Assembly: GCA_903813345.2 (NCBI GenBank)
Contig: CAIIXF020000006.1
Coordinates: 33,145,524 to 33,209,523, forward strand
Length of the DNA stretch: 64,000 nt
Direction: 5' to 3'
DNA from: Owenia fusiformis
Taxonomy: Eukaryota; Annelida; Polychaeta; Sabellida; Oweniidae
A model generated the notes under the pieces. That model did no database searches. It was not told the origin of the DNA and saw only the letters and a program-made list of their open reading frames with translations. Positions 45,225-57,633 of the stretch are shown here, one piece after another. How positions within the stretch are numbered: position 1 is the first letter of the stretch; each line of letters begins with the position of its first letter. The position numbers and the translations under genes are program-made.

Positions 45225-46236
45225 GCCACTCTAAGTTCAACTACAGTTGATTCGAACACAATCATAACGATTAAAAACCATAAAAATATCCCATAGCCAA
45301 CTCAATAATGCCGATGTTGATCTCGAACCATTTATGACGTCACTTGATTCTAGGAAATCATGCCGGAACCCATAGATCCCGGCCAGATTCTTTTGTAGCA
45401 GGATCAGTAGCTCAATAATATTTCCTCAAGATGAGACACTTCAGAAAAATTCAAATTTTAAAATGACGATTCTGGAGCATTTCTGAAAAATATGAGACAA
45501 ATCATACCTCATTCGAAGGGTCTTGTTATTCTTTACCTTTTTTATCACCAATGGCCGTTATTCAAGCAATACTGCGTTGATAAGAGGCCAAAACAGTGAT
45601 ATTTTATCGCCGGACTCTTGTCTGTCCAAATCTGAATGTTGCTCCCGTGGTTCCAGAAATGTGACGTCATCATTACAATGATATTTGGACACACAAGAGT
45701 CCGGATTTCGTGAAAAATATTCGCCGTATTGAAAGTCAAATAACTGCATCCATAGGTTATTTACTCGAACCAAACAAGTAGAAATAGAAAGATGAAGATC
45801 TCAGCTATAAAATAAGTGCAAAATCTGTCACGGGGAAACAGGTACTATTTTGTATAAGGAACGTTTTGAAAGGTGGTCACTTTTTTTCGAAATTTTCCAA
45901 TTCAGTGTCGTATCTTCTGTATTATTCTTTGAGCCTATGATCCTACTACAAAACGATCTGGCCAACATCTGTGCCGGAACCATTTAAGACGTCACTTGAT
46001 TCTAGGAAATCATGAAAATTTTGGAGCGTCGGAACTCCCTCATTCGAGGGACAGTCTGTGTAACAAAACATACACGTTGTTCTTCGCTCTATATTCATTA
46101 GTTCCCAGAATGCACTTCTACAGTGGTATACGCTGGAGTGTATACGGTGGAGTATATACGATGACGATATACCACTCTCCACTATATATCATTGTTATAG
46201 ACCCAAGTTATACAACTGTAATTTGACTTAGAGTGG
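45225..46236. mobile_element. Inverted-repeat element of about 1 kb with nested palindromes
   Basis: GCCACTCTAAGTTCAACTAC at the left is complementary to the right end (TTGACTTAGAGTGG) with about three mismatches in 25. Inside, GACGTCACTTGATTCTAGGA occurs twice in direct orientation (about 45338 and 45990), and GCCGGACTCTTGTCTGTCC (about 45611) is inverted at about 45690 (GGACACACAAGAGTCCGG). Several short ORFs on both strands are by-products. Class not identified. Confidence 0.55.
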
Positions 46237-46320
46237 TATAAAATACTATATACCCTTGCTGCAAGGATTTCATGGTATGGGATTTCATTAATTTCTAGGA
46301 TTTATCAGTTACATCCGAGT

Positions 46321-46376
46321 CAGTAGCCATCAGACATCAACACCCACTCAGTAGCCATCAGACATCAACACCCACT
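46321..46376. repeat. 28-bp tandem duplication, identical copies
   Basis: CAGTAGCCATCAGACATCAA plus CACCCACT occurs twice back to back without a mismatch. Confidence 0.9.
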
Positions 46377-47118
46377 CTTGCCTCTGGTTTTCCAACTGTT
46401 GAGACTTAGTTGAATTCTAAGTTGGAAATTACCATAGAGTAAAAGTCCGTACTTTATTTTCTAATTAAAATTTGTAAGATATTTAGCTCTCTGCCAAAAA
46501 CTCTTTGAGGCAAGATCAGAATTCATGTAAGTCAAAAACTATGATATCATCGCCAATTACCAGTCATGATGATGTATTCACATGTGAGGTCATAACGTAA
46601 TATTCTGTGGTAAATGACTGTATATCACCTCAGTACATGGTACATGTAGGTAAGATGAATAAGCTGCCCATCTGGTAGACACAAATGAATACCTCATATA
46701 TTAGAACTCTCATAATGAGGAAGTTCTTATCTTAAGCCTTATGGCAGTTTATTTTTATCCCATGTTTACTACTCAGCAGATAACGTATTATCTTCTGCTA
46801 CCTACATACACTGAATACTTTTACCATGGTAACCTTCCATTACCATTTATTATGTCTTGTGGAAATCATCCTCACAATTATTTTCTTTCTCACTCATGTT
46901 CATCGTCAAACTTTATTAAAGGAACATTCCTCACTAACCTGTTATTGTCTTTACCTGATTGCTATAATCTATTGTAAACTATCAATACATGTCAAGAAAT
47001 TATGGTAAAGTGAAATTTTACCATTTAGAAATGTATTGTTTGTTTCAAGTGCTTTATTCACAAATTAATAAATTATCTTATTTTAGTAAAAATTGATTTT
47101 TTTGTTGTTCACTTTCAG

Positions 47119-47266
47119 CTGAGGACAAGGTTGAAGAAGATATCAGTTTTGCTGGCTTGAAAAACATTCGCTCAAGATTTGAGGATGAGAATGAAAAGGA
47201 GGGGTCCCCTCAGGCTCAAGATGCCGGTCGACGTGTTCCAGGGAAGCTGAAGCAACAGTGGGGAAG
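47119..47266 (+). CDS. LIMA1-like: Exon: shared C-terminal part, first KNIRSRF helix motif
   Basis: 148 bases, phase 1 in, phase 2 out. Strong acceptor gttgttcactttcag|CT; donor GGAAG|GTACGG. It encodes (A)EDKVEEDISFAGLKNIRSRF, EDENEKEGSPQAQDAGRRVP, GKLKQQWG. FAGLKNIRSRFEDEN follows the same helix pattern as the later ARNMAQRFRQME motifs, and KLKQQWG resembles the WK variant. All four phase 1 alternative exons and the LIM-containing path converge here, so it is the entry to the common C-terminus. Confidence 0.88.
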
Positions 47267-49901
47267 GTACGGATCATTTCATATTTTATTATTTTCCCAC
47301 TGAAGTCATAAGAACTCTACTCATGAAGGAATTCCATATATGGTGTCAGATTACATCATGGGTGTAGATTTTACAAAAAGGTGACAATAGTTCTCTGGTT
47401 ATTTCTATTCTATAATGTCCAAAATGACTAGGGATTTGATAGAAATATGTTGTGTAAGGGCATGGGGGGTTGATACCCTGGGGAGTTGGTTTTGGGCAAT
47501 GCTTTTCTGTGGAGTTGCTGTTTTCTTGTTCAGTGTGCTTATATGTAACCAGATACCTCAGGAAGCACACCGGCTTAACACTAATCTAACATGTTTACAT
47601 ACCTGCTGGGCCTGCATTGGAAACCTTACAAATAGAAAGTTAAGATATCAACATTAATCCATTTAATGAATTTCAATATTACGTTAGTAATGCAGAATTT
47701 AGAAAGGACATGATTATTTCTGTACCTTATTTGGAGTGGTCATTTTTCCAAGTATACAACTTACTTATACACGAATATCCACTTGTATATGGTGCATTTT
47801 ATCTGCAACCATTGTATAAAGGTACGTGTGATCCAACATTAATTGGCAGATATTCTCATGCATGTACCTGTACTTCATTGGAATGACTTTGTATTTGAGT
47901 TATTTATTTGCTGTTGCACTGAGGATGGTTGCACTGACCAAGTCCTTGTTAGGTCTTGAAACAGAACCATTGAACAGGCTTGATTTGTTTGAGATGCATA
48001 TGTCAGTAGACATGTGTTCATGCAACAGAAGTCTATAATGCAAAAGATTTAGGAATTCCTGCCAGATACATCTTCACAAGAATCATCATCTGTTTGTTAT
48101 AAACAAAAACATTGAATAGATTAGATGAAGAGAAATGAGGGAGTGTTACCTCTGTTGGCCTATGGAGTTATTCTGATAACTTCTAAATATAGATAGTAAT
48201 AGATTTTGTTGACTGATTCATCCCTCAATTCCCGCATCACATACTTCTAAGCCAATGAAATCTCTTGGTAGACCATGGAAGACTTGCAGATGCATTCTAC
48301 ATAGTTCAAGGTATTAGTCAGCTTTATCCAACTGATAATGTGCAAATGAGTGACAAGATATGAAACACATCTTGCAGATATAGGAATAACTTACTTATAA
48401 CATGGATTTAGATAATAATGGCCAAAGATATTGCTAATTATTCCGTCTAAGATCAAGATCTTTGCAGTGTGGGGATCAATTCTAATGATTGTAACTTAAA
48501 CATGGAAGATGTTAAAATGGATTCTAACCAAGAAGATGATATAATGATGGTCAGTGATAGTGATAGTCCCATATGTACAGTTAAAAAAGCAAAGTACAAG
48601 ACAGACTACAGGTGAATATACACACACTCAGTTTGAATTCTTTTCTAACTATTTTCATTTTGTTATATTTGCCACTAAATGATCAGCAAGAATATGTGAA
48701 AAGTTAATTATAGAAGCACTGTATATGTTTTGAATTTTTAGGATATCTGGCAGTACTAATGAATTTGGACATTTGAGCATCTTAACCTTTAATAACTTCT
48801 ATATTTTAATTATTTGGTTAAACATCTTTTAAGAAAGCAGGATTGAAAAAAAACAAAAAACAAATTGCAGCCATTCTTATATGTGTGTTATTTACAGGGG
48901 GGGGGGCTTACATTTTTTCGGTTGAACTGGTAAAGTAATGAAGCGAGTTTTTGAAATTGGTATATGTGAATACTTGGAAGTGTATTACACTGTCTAATGA
49001 TGAATTGGCAAATAGGCAGCCATTTTCAATATGTTCTTTTATTTGCTGGAATACTGGAAAAGTGATGGAATAGTTTTGTTCCAGTAGCACCAGATGGTTT
49101 CATTGGGCCAATGGTATTATGTGATCTTCATTGACGACAGTCAAGATCTCATCAACCAGCTACATGGCTGGAATGGTGTTCAAGCACTTCTTCGAGAAAG
49201 GAGCCTGAAAAATTTATGATTGTCATTTTTTCATACATGTATGTTTACACCTCCTAGTGCCCAGATCTGACTGGGTTTTGGGCATGCTGGGTAAATTACA
49301 CTGTGTCCATTTTGATCTTCATATTGCAATCTTTATCACTGTGTGTAATGTTTTCTATTATGTCCTGTTTTATCAGCTACTTGTAGTTTAGGCAGTGTTT
49401 CCCTCTAATGGTCCTTTTTCCATATAGCTTTGAATCTCGTTAAAGTCTCCTTTTTAATGAGATTTTAGGAGATCTGCATTTTTAACCATTAAAGACTAAC
49501 ATTTCTTCTATTTGATGGCATATTTATCAAAACAACTTTGATTTGTACCATTATTTACCTTTATTCAAATTCTAAATCCCCATTGACACAATGTTGAAAA
49601 ACCTTTAAAAGTTCATTAACTCTTATAAGGATCACTATTGTAATGTGAAATCACAGTTCACATGTCAATAAGATCATATAGTTACATTACAATGGTGTTT
49701 TAAGCTGATCCAAATGGAATTACTTGTTAGATCATGAAATCAAGTGACTCTTGTCATGTATTCTAGCCCTACCAACACCCATGATGCCATCTATTCTTCC
49801 ATTTATATGGAAAATGGTCAATTCAACAAATGTGGTTCAAAAACATTTCAGAGTCCTTGCAATATGTTCATTTCTGATGCAAATGTTATTTGTTATTCTA
49901 G
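47267..49901. other. Intron containing a candidate cassette exon
   Basis: Mostly AT-rich. A strongly decayed copy of the dispersed CCCATCGAACG family is recognisable at about 48885-49090 (TATGTGAATA...ACACTGTCTAATGA...GGCAGCCATTTTCAA). The 144-base cassette exon is listed separately. Confidence 0.55.
48468..48611 (+). CDS. Candidate cassette exon, 144 bases, phase 2 to 2
   Basis: Acceptor aagatctttgcag|TG at 48466-48467 and donor GACTACAG|GTGAAT at 48612 bound 144 bases (48 codons) open in the correct frame when joined to 47266 (AG+T = Ser) and 49902 (AG+C = Ser). It encodes SVGINSNDCNLNMEDVKMDS, NQEDDIMMVSDSDSPICTVK, KAKYKTDY. It includes an acidic Ser patch (SDSDSP) followed by a basic patch (KKAKYK). 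An ATG at 48502 means it could instead be a first exon. Downstream of the donor the frame meets TGA at once, so coding ends where the donor is. Confidence 0.6.
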
Positions 49902-50010
49902 CACTGAGACGACTCCTGCAACTGCTGTGCAGCATGTCAATGGGCACTCCATAGAGAATGAACCAACCAAGAACACTAATGTTGTTAGGGAGACGGACAA
50001 AGTTGAGGAG
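49902..50010 (+). CDS. LIMA1-like: Exon: first ENEP/VVRETD module start
   Basis: 109 bases, phase 2 in, phase 0 out. Acceptor atttgttattctag|CAC, donor GTTGAGGAG|GTATGT. It encodes (S)TETTPATAVQHVNGHSIENE then PTKNTNVVRETDKVEE. ENEP...NVVRETD..EE is the start of the repeated module; the next exon begins APKVELGSLKSRYMAA, which supplies its helix part, so the module is split by the intron. Confidence 0.85.
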
Positions 50011-53000
50011 GTATGTAGACCAATCAAATTACAGCAAATACTTATATTTTGCTCAACTTTTGTCTCTATATAATAATATGATAAAATGAGCATTTATCTT
50101 TTTGATGAAATGATATAACTTATTGACTACTGAATTGTTAGTTGAATTTTGATGTACAGACAGTTTTTACACATTGGTTTCAGTAAATCTATAATATCAA
50201 TAATGTCAAATTAGAAAATATATTTAATTTAATTGTACACATATTTTTATCTCACTGTCATATTCCTCAATCTGTTGTGTCCTTTAGATAATTTCAGAAA
50301 ACATATTAAGTGTAGTACCCAAACTTGATTTGTCCCGAATTTTGACCTTGACATCAAATCTAGCTCAAATCCCTAGTTCAAGAATATAGTTTAAGATTAC
50401 AAAAAGCTAGCTGGAACTTGAAGAAAAAGTGCCAGGAAGAATGATAAGACTGGTGAAATGGAACATCTGTATTTCTGTATTTCTTCGAGTAAAGGGTAAA
50501 GCTGTGAGATATTTTTAGAAAACATCCACTAGAAGGAATGATATGAGACAGATGTTTAAAACTGTATTTGGAAATGCATGATAAATATGCACCAGTTGAA
50601 GGTCTTATTGTTAAAATACGGTTTAGCTCATTAATAGTGGCCTAATTAGAGTGGAGAGAATATGACAGTGAATAAAACATTTCACTCTATGAAGAATGAA
50701 ATATTTGTATGTTTTACAGTAAACTGACTTGTGCTTTTTGCATGTATGCTTAATCTGCCATGTTTAGTTAAGATGTGACTTATATGGTTTATACAACTTT
50801 TGCAATTGTATGTGCATAGTGTCTGTATGCAAGCTTAGACATATAGTGTACATGTTAATTAGATAAATTCTCCATTGTCTAATTAAAGTGTCGGTCAAAT
50901 TTCAATTTGTTACATTTAACATGTGAATATAAGTCTGTAAGTGATTTGCATTAATTGTAACAATTGGACTCACCATCCATCAATGGTTTTTCAACATGGA
51001 CATTTTGGTCAGGGAATATTTGGATTGCTATAGTATCCTTTCCAAAATATTATTGGAATATTTGGGGAATCAGTGTTTTCCAAAAACCTGAATTCACTTT
51101 ATATATACATGTACACTGTGTGTTTTAGCTCATATATTGTGTTTTGTCTGTTTATGCGACTTTTAAACTTAATGTACTGTAACTTTAAATACTATCGCTT
51201 TTCTTGAATTATGTAAATCTTGAACATGATATTGATATATGCTGTTAGAATATTCAAGCTCTCCCCATGGATTTTATTATATTTTCTGATATTTTCTATC
51301 ATTCCTCCCATGCTAGTTAATGTGATGGTGATACTTAATCGTTACTGTCTATATAAGCTTGCAGTTTAATTTAATGAAAATGGTTATTTGGTCCAAACGA
51401 CCAGGGTTGCTTTGGAGAATGATATAAGTCAGTCATGTCTTTAGCCCTGACTTTAACTACTTCTAATTAAGAAGAAATTTCCAATATGGCTGATCAATTT
51501 AAAATGGCTGGCTTTTTTGTTTTAAATCATAACTAATATAAATCCAATTGTTTTAGGAAAGTCAAATTTTTGTAAAACTGTAATTTTTGATCAAATAATA
51601 GTAATCTGATTTTGTGGGCAGTACTGCCTGGTTATTTCTTTTATAAATGTTCAAAATGAGAAGTGATTTAAAGAAATTTGTTTTGTTTGATGGATTTTGC
51701 TACTCCAGGAATTGCTAATTTTTTCTTTGCCAACTTTTGTTTGGTGATCGAAGCATTATTTTATTTAGTTTATAACCAGAAAATGAAATTCTAAGAAGGA
51801 AATCATATTCCATACATGTACTTATGTAATCTACCTTTAACAAATAAGAACATGTCTTGATTTTCATGTTGTCTAGAAATCAATGAAAATGTCTAGTTAT
51901 GAACATGTCATACTGTCTTTCATCACATATCTTTTTATCTAGAACATGCCTAATGGCCTATTTACATGAATTATGACAGAGAAATGGATGTATTGGTCTT
52001 ATAATGTACCATAATATGCAGATAATGCTTGCAGAAAAGCTCTGTGCAGATTTGATATGCATGTTTTTGAATTTGAATTCATAATATTTCATGAATAAGC
52101 TGAATTCGTATTACCTTAGAAAAGGGAAATATTTAATATTTAATAAAGCCTTTATACAGTATTGATGATCAAGATACCATGTTCATACAAAAAATTATTG
52201 GAAATTTTCTACCCCTAAACACTCTGTATGCATAAACATAATAAACTTGAAACTTTATAATTTAATTAAAAAATGACCATTAATTCTGACGCGTCCTTGC
52301 ATATATCTGCATGGAGTGTCTTCTGCAAGCACTGTTTGCATGGGGTGTATACCCCTAACATATAACTACATAGGTAGAGAAACACTTAACAGGAACAGGG
52401 TTTAGATGCAAAATACCAATATATATAACATGATGATAGTCATCTTGCTGAATCCTTAGAATTCCATGTATTACTAACAAAGTGATTTATTTGTTTTCAG
52501 TGTGTGTTTTTGTGTTTGTTGATTACGAAGAATGTGGCAAATGATAATTCAAGATATTCAATTCAACCAACTCTTTTTCATAAATCATTTTCCAAATGTA
52601 TAGCATAGACAGCTATGGCAGTCTGGCCCAAGCAAAATGAAGGATGACATCTATTATATAGAAACTATACAATTGTATGTTTCATTGAAAAGGGGTACTG
52701 AGGTTTAAGAATATTTTTAAGTTGATTGATCTTGACTATCGTTTGCCACAATCAACAATGCATGAACTAATTCCACCACATAAAACCAGGCATTGGGCAC
52801 AGATGCATGCAGATTAGTTGAGTCTTTCAAAAATGACTCTGGTAGGTATTGCTCCAGGAGGGTCTCTCAATATAATTCATTACCCTGAACCCCTTTAGTT
52901 CTCATTACCTATAATGCATGTCATTGCCTTCAAGTGAACTTTAAGAGTTGGAGGAAACCTAAACCCAAATATTTTCATGCTGCTATACTTAAACACGCTT

Positions 53001-53676
53001 CTTGTTTAGTTGTAAAATGGGTCTAATGTTTTGACCCATTTTAATGCAATATAACCATTTATGACTAGTTAATTGTCATATTAGCGACTTTCTTCTATTC
53101 AAAATGATTGCTTTCACAGCTTTCTTTAGTATGACAGGTACAATAGAAATTGCCAGATATCACATGACTATTCATTGTGTGGTATGATGTTTCAAGATTC
53201 CAGAATATTTGAAGCATTTTGCAGAATTTCTAGTATTCTAAATTTGATGTCTTATCTCACATACTGTCAATGATAGTGCTGTCGTGACAACTGTCCAGGA
53301 AATTTGAATTCAAAATGGCAGCCCAAGTTGGGTTCCTTATATTTTTGTTATTGCAACAAGTGAATTGGTACTCAATGGTCTGTCTTTTTATAATTCAGTT
53401 CAGAGAAAATAATTGGGTTTACTAATCCATAAAACTGAATAAATTGTTAAAGCCATGCTTGCTTCTTGTTTAAACTTTATTTATTTGATAGTAATATACC
53501 TGGTTCCCTTAGGATTAAGATAGAAAGATAGATCTGAGAGTTAAATGCCTCACAGTTATAATATACATAGGCGAGCAGTATAGATCCATGCATTGTGGTG
53601 GGGTTCAGGCTTGTGCATTTGAGATCTCCCCTCCATGTCTCCCAACCCTTGTTAATCAGCTTGGTTTATGTTTCAG
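50011..53676. other. Intron; AT-rich with one decayed dispersed repeat
   Basis: About 3.7 kb with no coding frame of note. About 51400-51735 resembles an old copy of the CCCATCGAACG family (AATATGGCTGATCAATTTAAAATGGCTGG ... GATGGATTTTGCTACTCCAGGAATTGCT, in pieces). Confidence 0.5.
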
Positions 53677-55023
53677 GCCCCCAAGGTGGAGCTGGGTTCT
53701 CTCAAAAGTAGGTATATGGCTGCTGCAACAGATGGGTTGCCCAAAACGCCCGGTAATAATCCAAACAATGCTGAATTTCAGGAGTCAATTGCTGATGTAC
53801 CCAGTCCAGAAACTACAAAAAATCTCTTAAACAAATTCCAAAATTATGGATTAGATGAGGATGTGGGTGATCGTCGTAAACCAGTGCGTAAAATTACACC
53901 ACCACGTAACGATCACCCTCACCTTATCCTCCAGGCAACTCAAGGGGTCTACGAGAATGAGCCAGAAGAGAGGACTGATGTTGTCAAGTGTGATGCCCTG
54001 GAGGAGGAGGTCCTACCCGCATCTGGCAGTGCCCGCAACATGGCCCAACGTTTCAGACAGATGGAGAAAGAGAATGCTGATACTGCCCCTCAAGAAAGCA
54101 AGGCCAACAAACCCCAACGACGATGGGGAAGCCCATCTCTGACTGAAGGAGGACAGAGAGTTGATGCCGGAGAATTTGAGAATCAACCAGCCCCATCACA
54201 ATATCGTGCTAAATCTCAGACGCCAGATAAGGGTGAATTTGAAAGTACCCCCTCTGGTCCTCGATTTGAAGAACATGTGAGCAAGGTAGAGTCTGGTGAG
54301 TTTGAGAGTCACCCAGAGCAGAGAGCTGATATAATGAGAGAGAGTGATGTGGTTGAGGAGGCCCTTCCTGCTCAAGGCACAGCACGTAGCTTACTCGCCC
54401 AATGGAAGCAGAAGGAAGCCAGCCCTGATCCAGATAATAGAGGGCCTAAACAAGGGACCCCCAAACGTTTCACCCCACCGAGAGAAGATGAGCGTGCTGC
54501 TAAACTATCACAGAGTGACGATGCAGTTGACAGTGGTCCAAGATTTCAGTACGAGAACAAAATTGATGGAGGTGTGTTTGAGAACACTCCTGCTGAAAAA
54601 CCAGATGTGGTACGAGAGACTGACTCCATAGATGAAGCTTTGCCTCCACCCTCAACTGCTAAAAATATGAGAAGCTTGTTTATGCAAATGGAGGCAGAGA
54701 ATAAGGAGGGAGCAGTTAAGCCAGTTGTGAAGAAAGACCCCAAAAGGTTCACACCACCACGCGATGATCAAGCTAATGGTGGTGTGTATGAAAATAACCC
54801 TGCACCATCCCCCATCATTAATGAACAATATGAAAGCAAGCCTCAAGGTGGAGTGTATGAAAATGAGCCAGACAGTAAACCTGATGTTGTTCGTGAGACT
54901 GATGAACAGGAAGAAGCCCTCCCTCCTCCTGCATTTGCACGATCCATGAAGCAGAGGTTCATGGAGATGGAGAACAAAGCCAAACAAGATGCCACCCCAG
55001 TGGTCATAGCCCCCAAGTCTAAG
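53677..55023 (+). CDS. LIMA1-like: Large exon: tandem [VF]-[YF]-E-N-x-P / RETD / helix modules
   Basis: 1347 bases, phase 0 to 0 (449 codons). Acceptor ggtttatgtttcag|GCC, donor AAGTCTAAG|GTTAGT. At least four modules, each with G-[GE]-[VF]-[YF]-E-[NS]-x-P, then about 5 residues, then D-[VI]-[VM]-[RK]-x-[TSC]-D-x-x-[ED]-E-[AV]-L-P, then a helix A-R-[NS]-[ML]-x-x-x-[FW]-x-x-M-E. Helices: SARNMAQRFRQMEKEN (about 54028), TARSLLAQWKQKE (about 54379), TAKNMRSLFMQMEAEN (about 54655), FARSMKQRFMEMENK (about 54934). Between them are basic K-[RI]-[FT]-TPPR motifs (ITPPRND, RFTPPRED, RFTPPRDD) and extra YENNP/FENQP/FESTP units without helices. No known domain; the F/Y-E-x-x-P core is loosely like the centre of a Xin actin-binding repeat. 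Probably disordered with short amphipathic helices. Confidence 0.92.
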
Positions 55024-56152
55024 GTTAGTCTCTACCCTTAGACATTTACATTCCAAATTATTCACAGCTCTCACCATTATATACTATAAAAGGGTATAGA
55101 TTCCATTCCTTTCAGAATTATCATTATTTTACACTTCTTTTTCGCATGGTATAAGGATTATAATTTAAGTCACTCTATTTTTGAACTTGGTGATTTTGTC
55201 TATAAGGATAGGTGATTTATAAATTGTATCTTTATGATGTATAAAAATATGTCATAAGGGACATTGATCACAGATTTATAAATGATGAAAATCAATTCTA
55301 GAAGGAATATCAATTACTCAAAGAATCATGTGACAATGTGCCTAAATATAATAGCCTTAGAAAATATACCACTATTATTAAGTTGGTACACAATGGTAAG
55401 TACCAAGAGCTTCAAGAATCTTTACTGACAGCTAAGATATTATTTATTATTAGGGATGGGAGCCTAAGGAGTGGAGACCAGAATAATCAGCAAACATACC
55501 ATAAATGTACATCCCATAATTTAGTAAGATGACCTAATTGACCTCTAGATGATTCCTTGAACAATGGTTGTGCTATGAATGACAGAGTTGTAGTGCTTAC
55601 TTTTTTTAGTTCAATTTGCTAGCATATTTACACATGTTTTTGGAGGCAGATTTCTATATTCAGAACTTTACATGTAGTTAAATAAACTAATCCAAACAAT
55701 TTTAGGTCTTTTCAGTTTGAAAGTGCATTTTGTTAAGTTGATATGCATGATATGTAGATATTATAGTAAACATGAAATTGAAAGATGTAATTCATGATTA
55801 AATTAAATTCAAAGTAGTCTGTATACGGAAATCTGCAATTGGAAATAGGATGGCTCCATGGATTTCATCTCGATAGTTTTGTAGAAAAACCTCAGTCAAC
55901 TGAACCTATTAGGTAGACTATAAACTAGTTTGCTGATAGATTTGACATGCCATCTATCAAAGTAGGTTCTCATCTCCCTCCACCTTTCTTTGGATTTTCA
56001 ACGTGTTTGCCAACATTATTACCCTTGTACTCCTTTCCTTTGACAACTCTACCCTTAGAATTTTATATTGGGAATTCAAGATGATGTGGAGGAGTAATTG
56101 TTGCACTGCCTCTGGTCACATTGGAGGATCATTTAATGTTCACATATTTTAT

Positions 56153-56724
56153 TATCCCATCGAACGAAGTTCGAGGGATATAGGGAACGCCTCCGTCCGT
56201 CCGTCCGTCCGTCCGTACGTCCGTCCGTCCGTACGTCCGTACGTCCGTACGTCCGTCCGTCCGGGCAATAACTCAAATACCGTTGGGCCGATTTTATTCA
56301 TATTTTGTAAACATATACCCTATGGGGGTAGAAGTTCTGCTGGAAAGCCGATTTTCAAAATGGCCGCTCATTTAAAAATGGTGGCCATTTTAGTGCCGAT
56401 TTTACAGTAATTTAGGTGCAATATGTAATACTGTAATAGCAATATGTTTTAAATGTAAAAAAAATTATATAGGACATTAATAAAGCTAGAAATGTAGATA
56501 TTAAAAAAGCACATGGCAGCCATCTTGAAAAATGGCGGCCTTTTCTCGTTATTTTACGATTTTTGCTGTAACTCGAAAAGTAGTGGAGCGATTTTGTTCA
56601 TATTTGGTATGTGAATACGTATAAGCATGGCACACTGTCTAATGACACTTTTGGTAGAAGGTGCCCCTTTTGAAAAATGTTCGATGGGATTCGCTACGCT
56701 TTGGCGTTGCCGTTGTTCTGGTTT
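56153..56724. repeat. Dispersed repeat, TCCG-microsatellite family, long young copy
   Basis: Same termini and order of blocks as 40939-41333 but longer: it keeps an additional middle portion (GTGGCCATTTTAGTGCCGAT ... CATGGCAGCCATCTTGAAAA) missing from the other copy. Ends GCGTTGCCGTTGTTCTGGTT. The long plus-strand ORF at 56003-56410 and its run of SVRPYVR residues come from the microsatellite. Confidence 0.8.
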
Positions 56725-56907
56725 TCAAAAGTAAAATCCTAGTTTCAGGTGTGATTCAGCCTATAGCTTAGATGGGTTTAGCTATTTCAATTTTTGTATG
56801 GAAAATATTCACTTGACAGTACAGTATATTGAAACATACCAGCATTTCATAACACTTATGTCCAAATTGTAATATAAGGTGGGCAAAGCACCCTCACACA
56901 CACTTGG

Positions 56908-57633
56908 TTATCCCAGCGAACTGAGTTTGAAAGGGATATAGAAAAGCTGGCTGTCCATTCGTTTGTCTGTCTGGGCAATAGCTCAAATACTAGTTGACAG
57001 ATTAGATATGGGGATATGACCTCTGCTCAAGAAGGCGTTTTCAGCATGGCCGCTCAATTCAAAATGGCTGCTAAAAATGTAAATTTTGATAACTTATTTA
57101 CTACTACGAGATAGATTTTCAACATGACTGCCGAATTTACAAAATGTGACCTTTGATAACTCATATACCAGTTCAGTCATCATGTTCAAATTTTATATGC
57201 TGATGCCTAGGAAGGAATTTTCAAGATAGCCTCTAAAATCAAAATGCAACCATTTTTTCATTCAAAATATAATCTATGATAAGTCGCATTCCAGTTGACA
57301 GATTTTGCTCAAATTTGATCCATCTTTTTTATGAATACTAGTTGTCAGATTTGGTTTAGATTGGATGTGCTGATGCCTCATAGGCATATAACTCTGCTCA
57401 AGAAGGATTTTTCAAGAAGGCTACTGGCTGCCATTTTGCAGCCTTATTGATCATATGATCTCAACTCAAGAAGGAATTTTTACTCTGAAATCATGTCACA
57501 TCATGGGTTTATTATTTATTATACTATTGCTTGGTTACATCATGCTATGTTCAAAATGATAAGCGTCAAGCGTTTGATAAAATGTTTTTGTTCGGTGGGA
57601 TTTGCTACTCTGGGAGTTGCTGTTTTTCTAGTT
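56908..57633. repeat. Dispersed repeat, diverged copy
   Basis: Begins TTATCCCAGCGAACTGAGTT and GGGATATAGAAAAGC, contains GGGCAATAGCTCAAATAC and repeated AAAATGGC blocks, and ends TTCGGTGGGATTTGCTACTC plus GGAGTTGCTGTTTTTCTAGTT. Same order as the young copies with many substitutions. Confidence 0.65.

Larger units (their letters stand above)
25301..47118. other. Very large intron (21.8 kb) hosting alternative first exons and many repeats
   Basis: In the longest transcript this is a single phase 1 intron between 25300 and 47119. Separate entries cover the four candidate first exons and the mobile elements. Stretches with nothing recognisable: about 27.2-30.4 kb, 32.0-32.9 kb, 33.0-36.7 kb (apart from degenerate repeats) and 39.8-40.9 kb. 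They are AT-rich. Minor simple repeats include a C13 run at 33510-33522, a poly-C/poly-A tract near 40165-40185, and the 18-base block AAGGGGAAGCCATGGAAG at about 29464 and again at about 29710. Confidence 0.6.

Noticed and set aside
45545-46226. Several 64-78 codon ORFs on both strands
   Set aside because: They lie within the inverted-repeat element and mirror each other.
52833-52841. ATGACTCTG|GTAGGT as a tiny first exon for 53677
   Set aside because: Phase fits, but only three codons; too little to distinguish from chance.
56003-56410. ORF with SVRPYVRPSVRP repeats
   Set aside because: Translation of the TCCG/TACG microsatellite.
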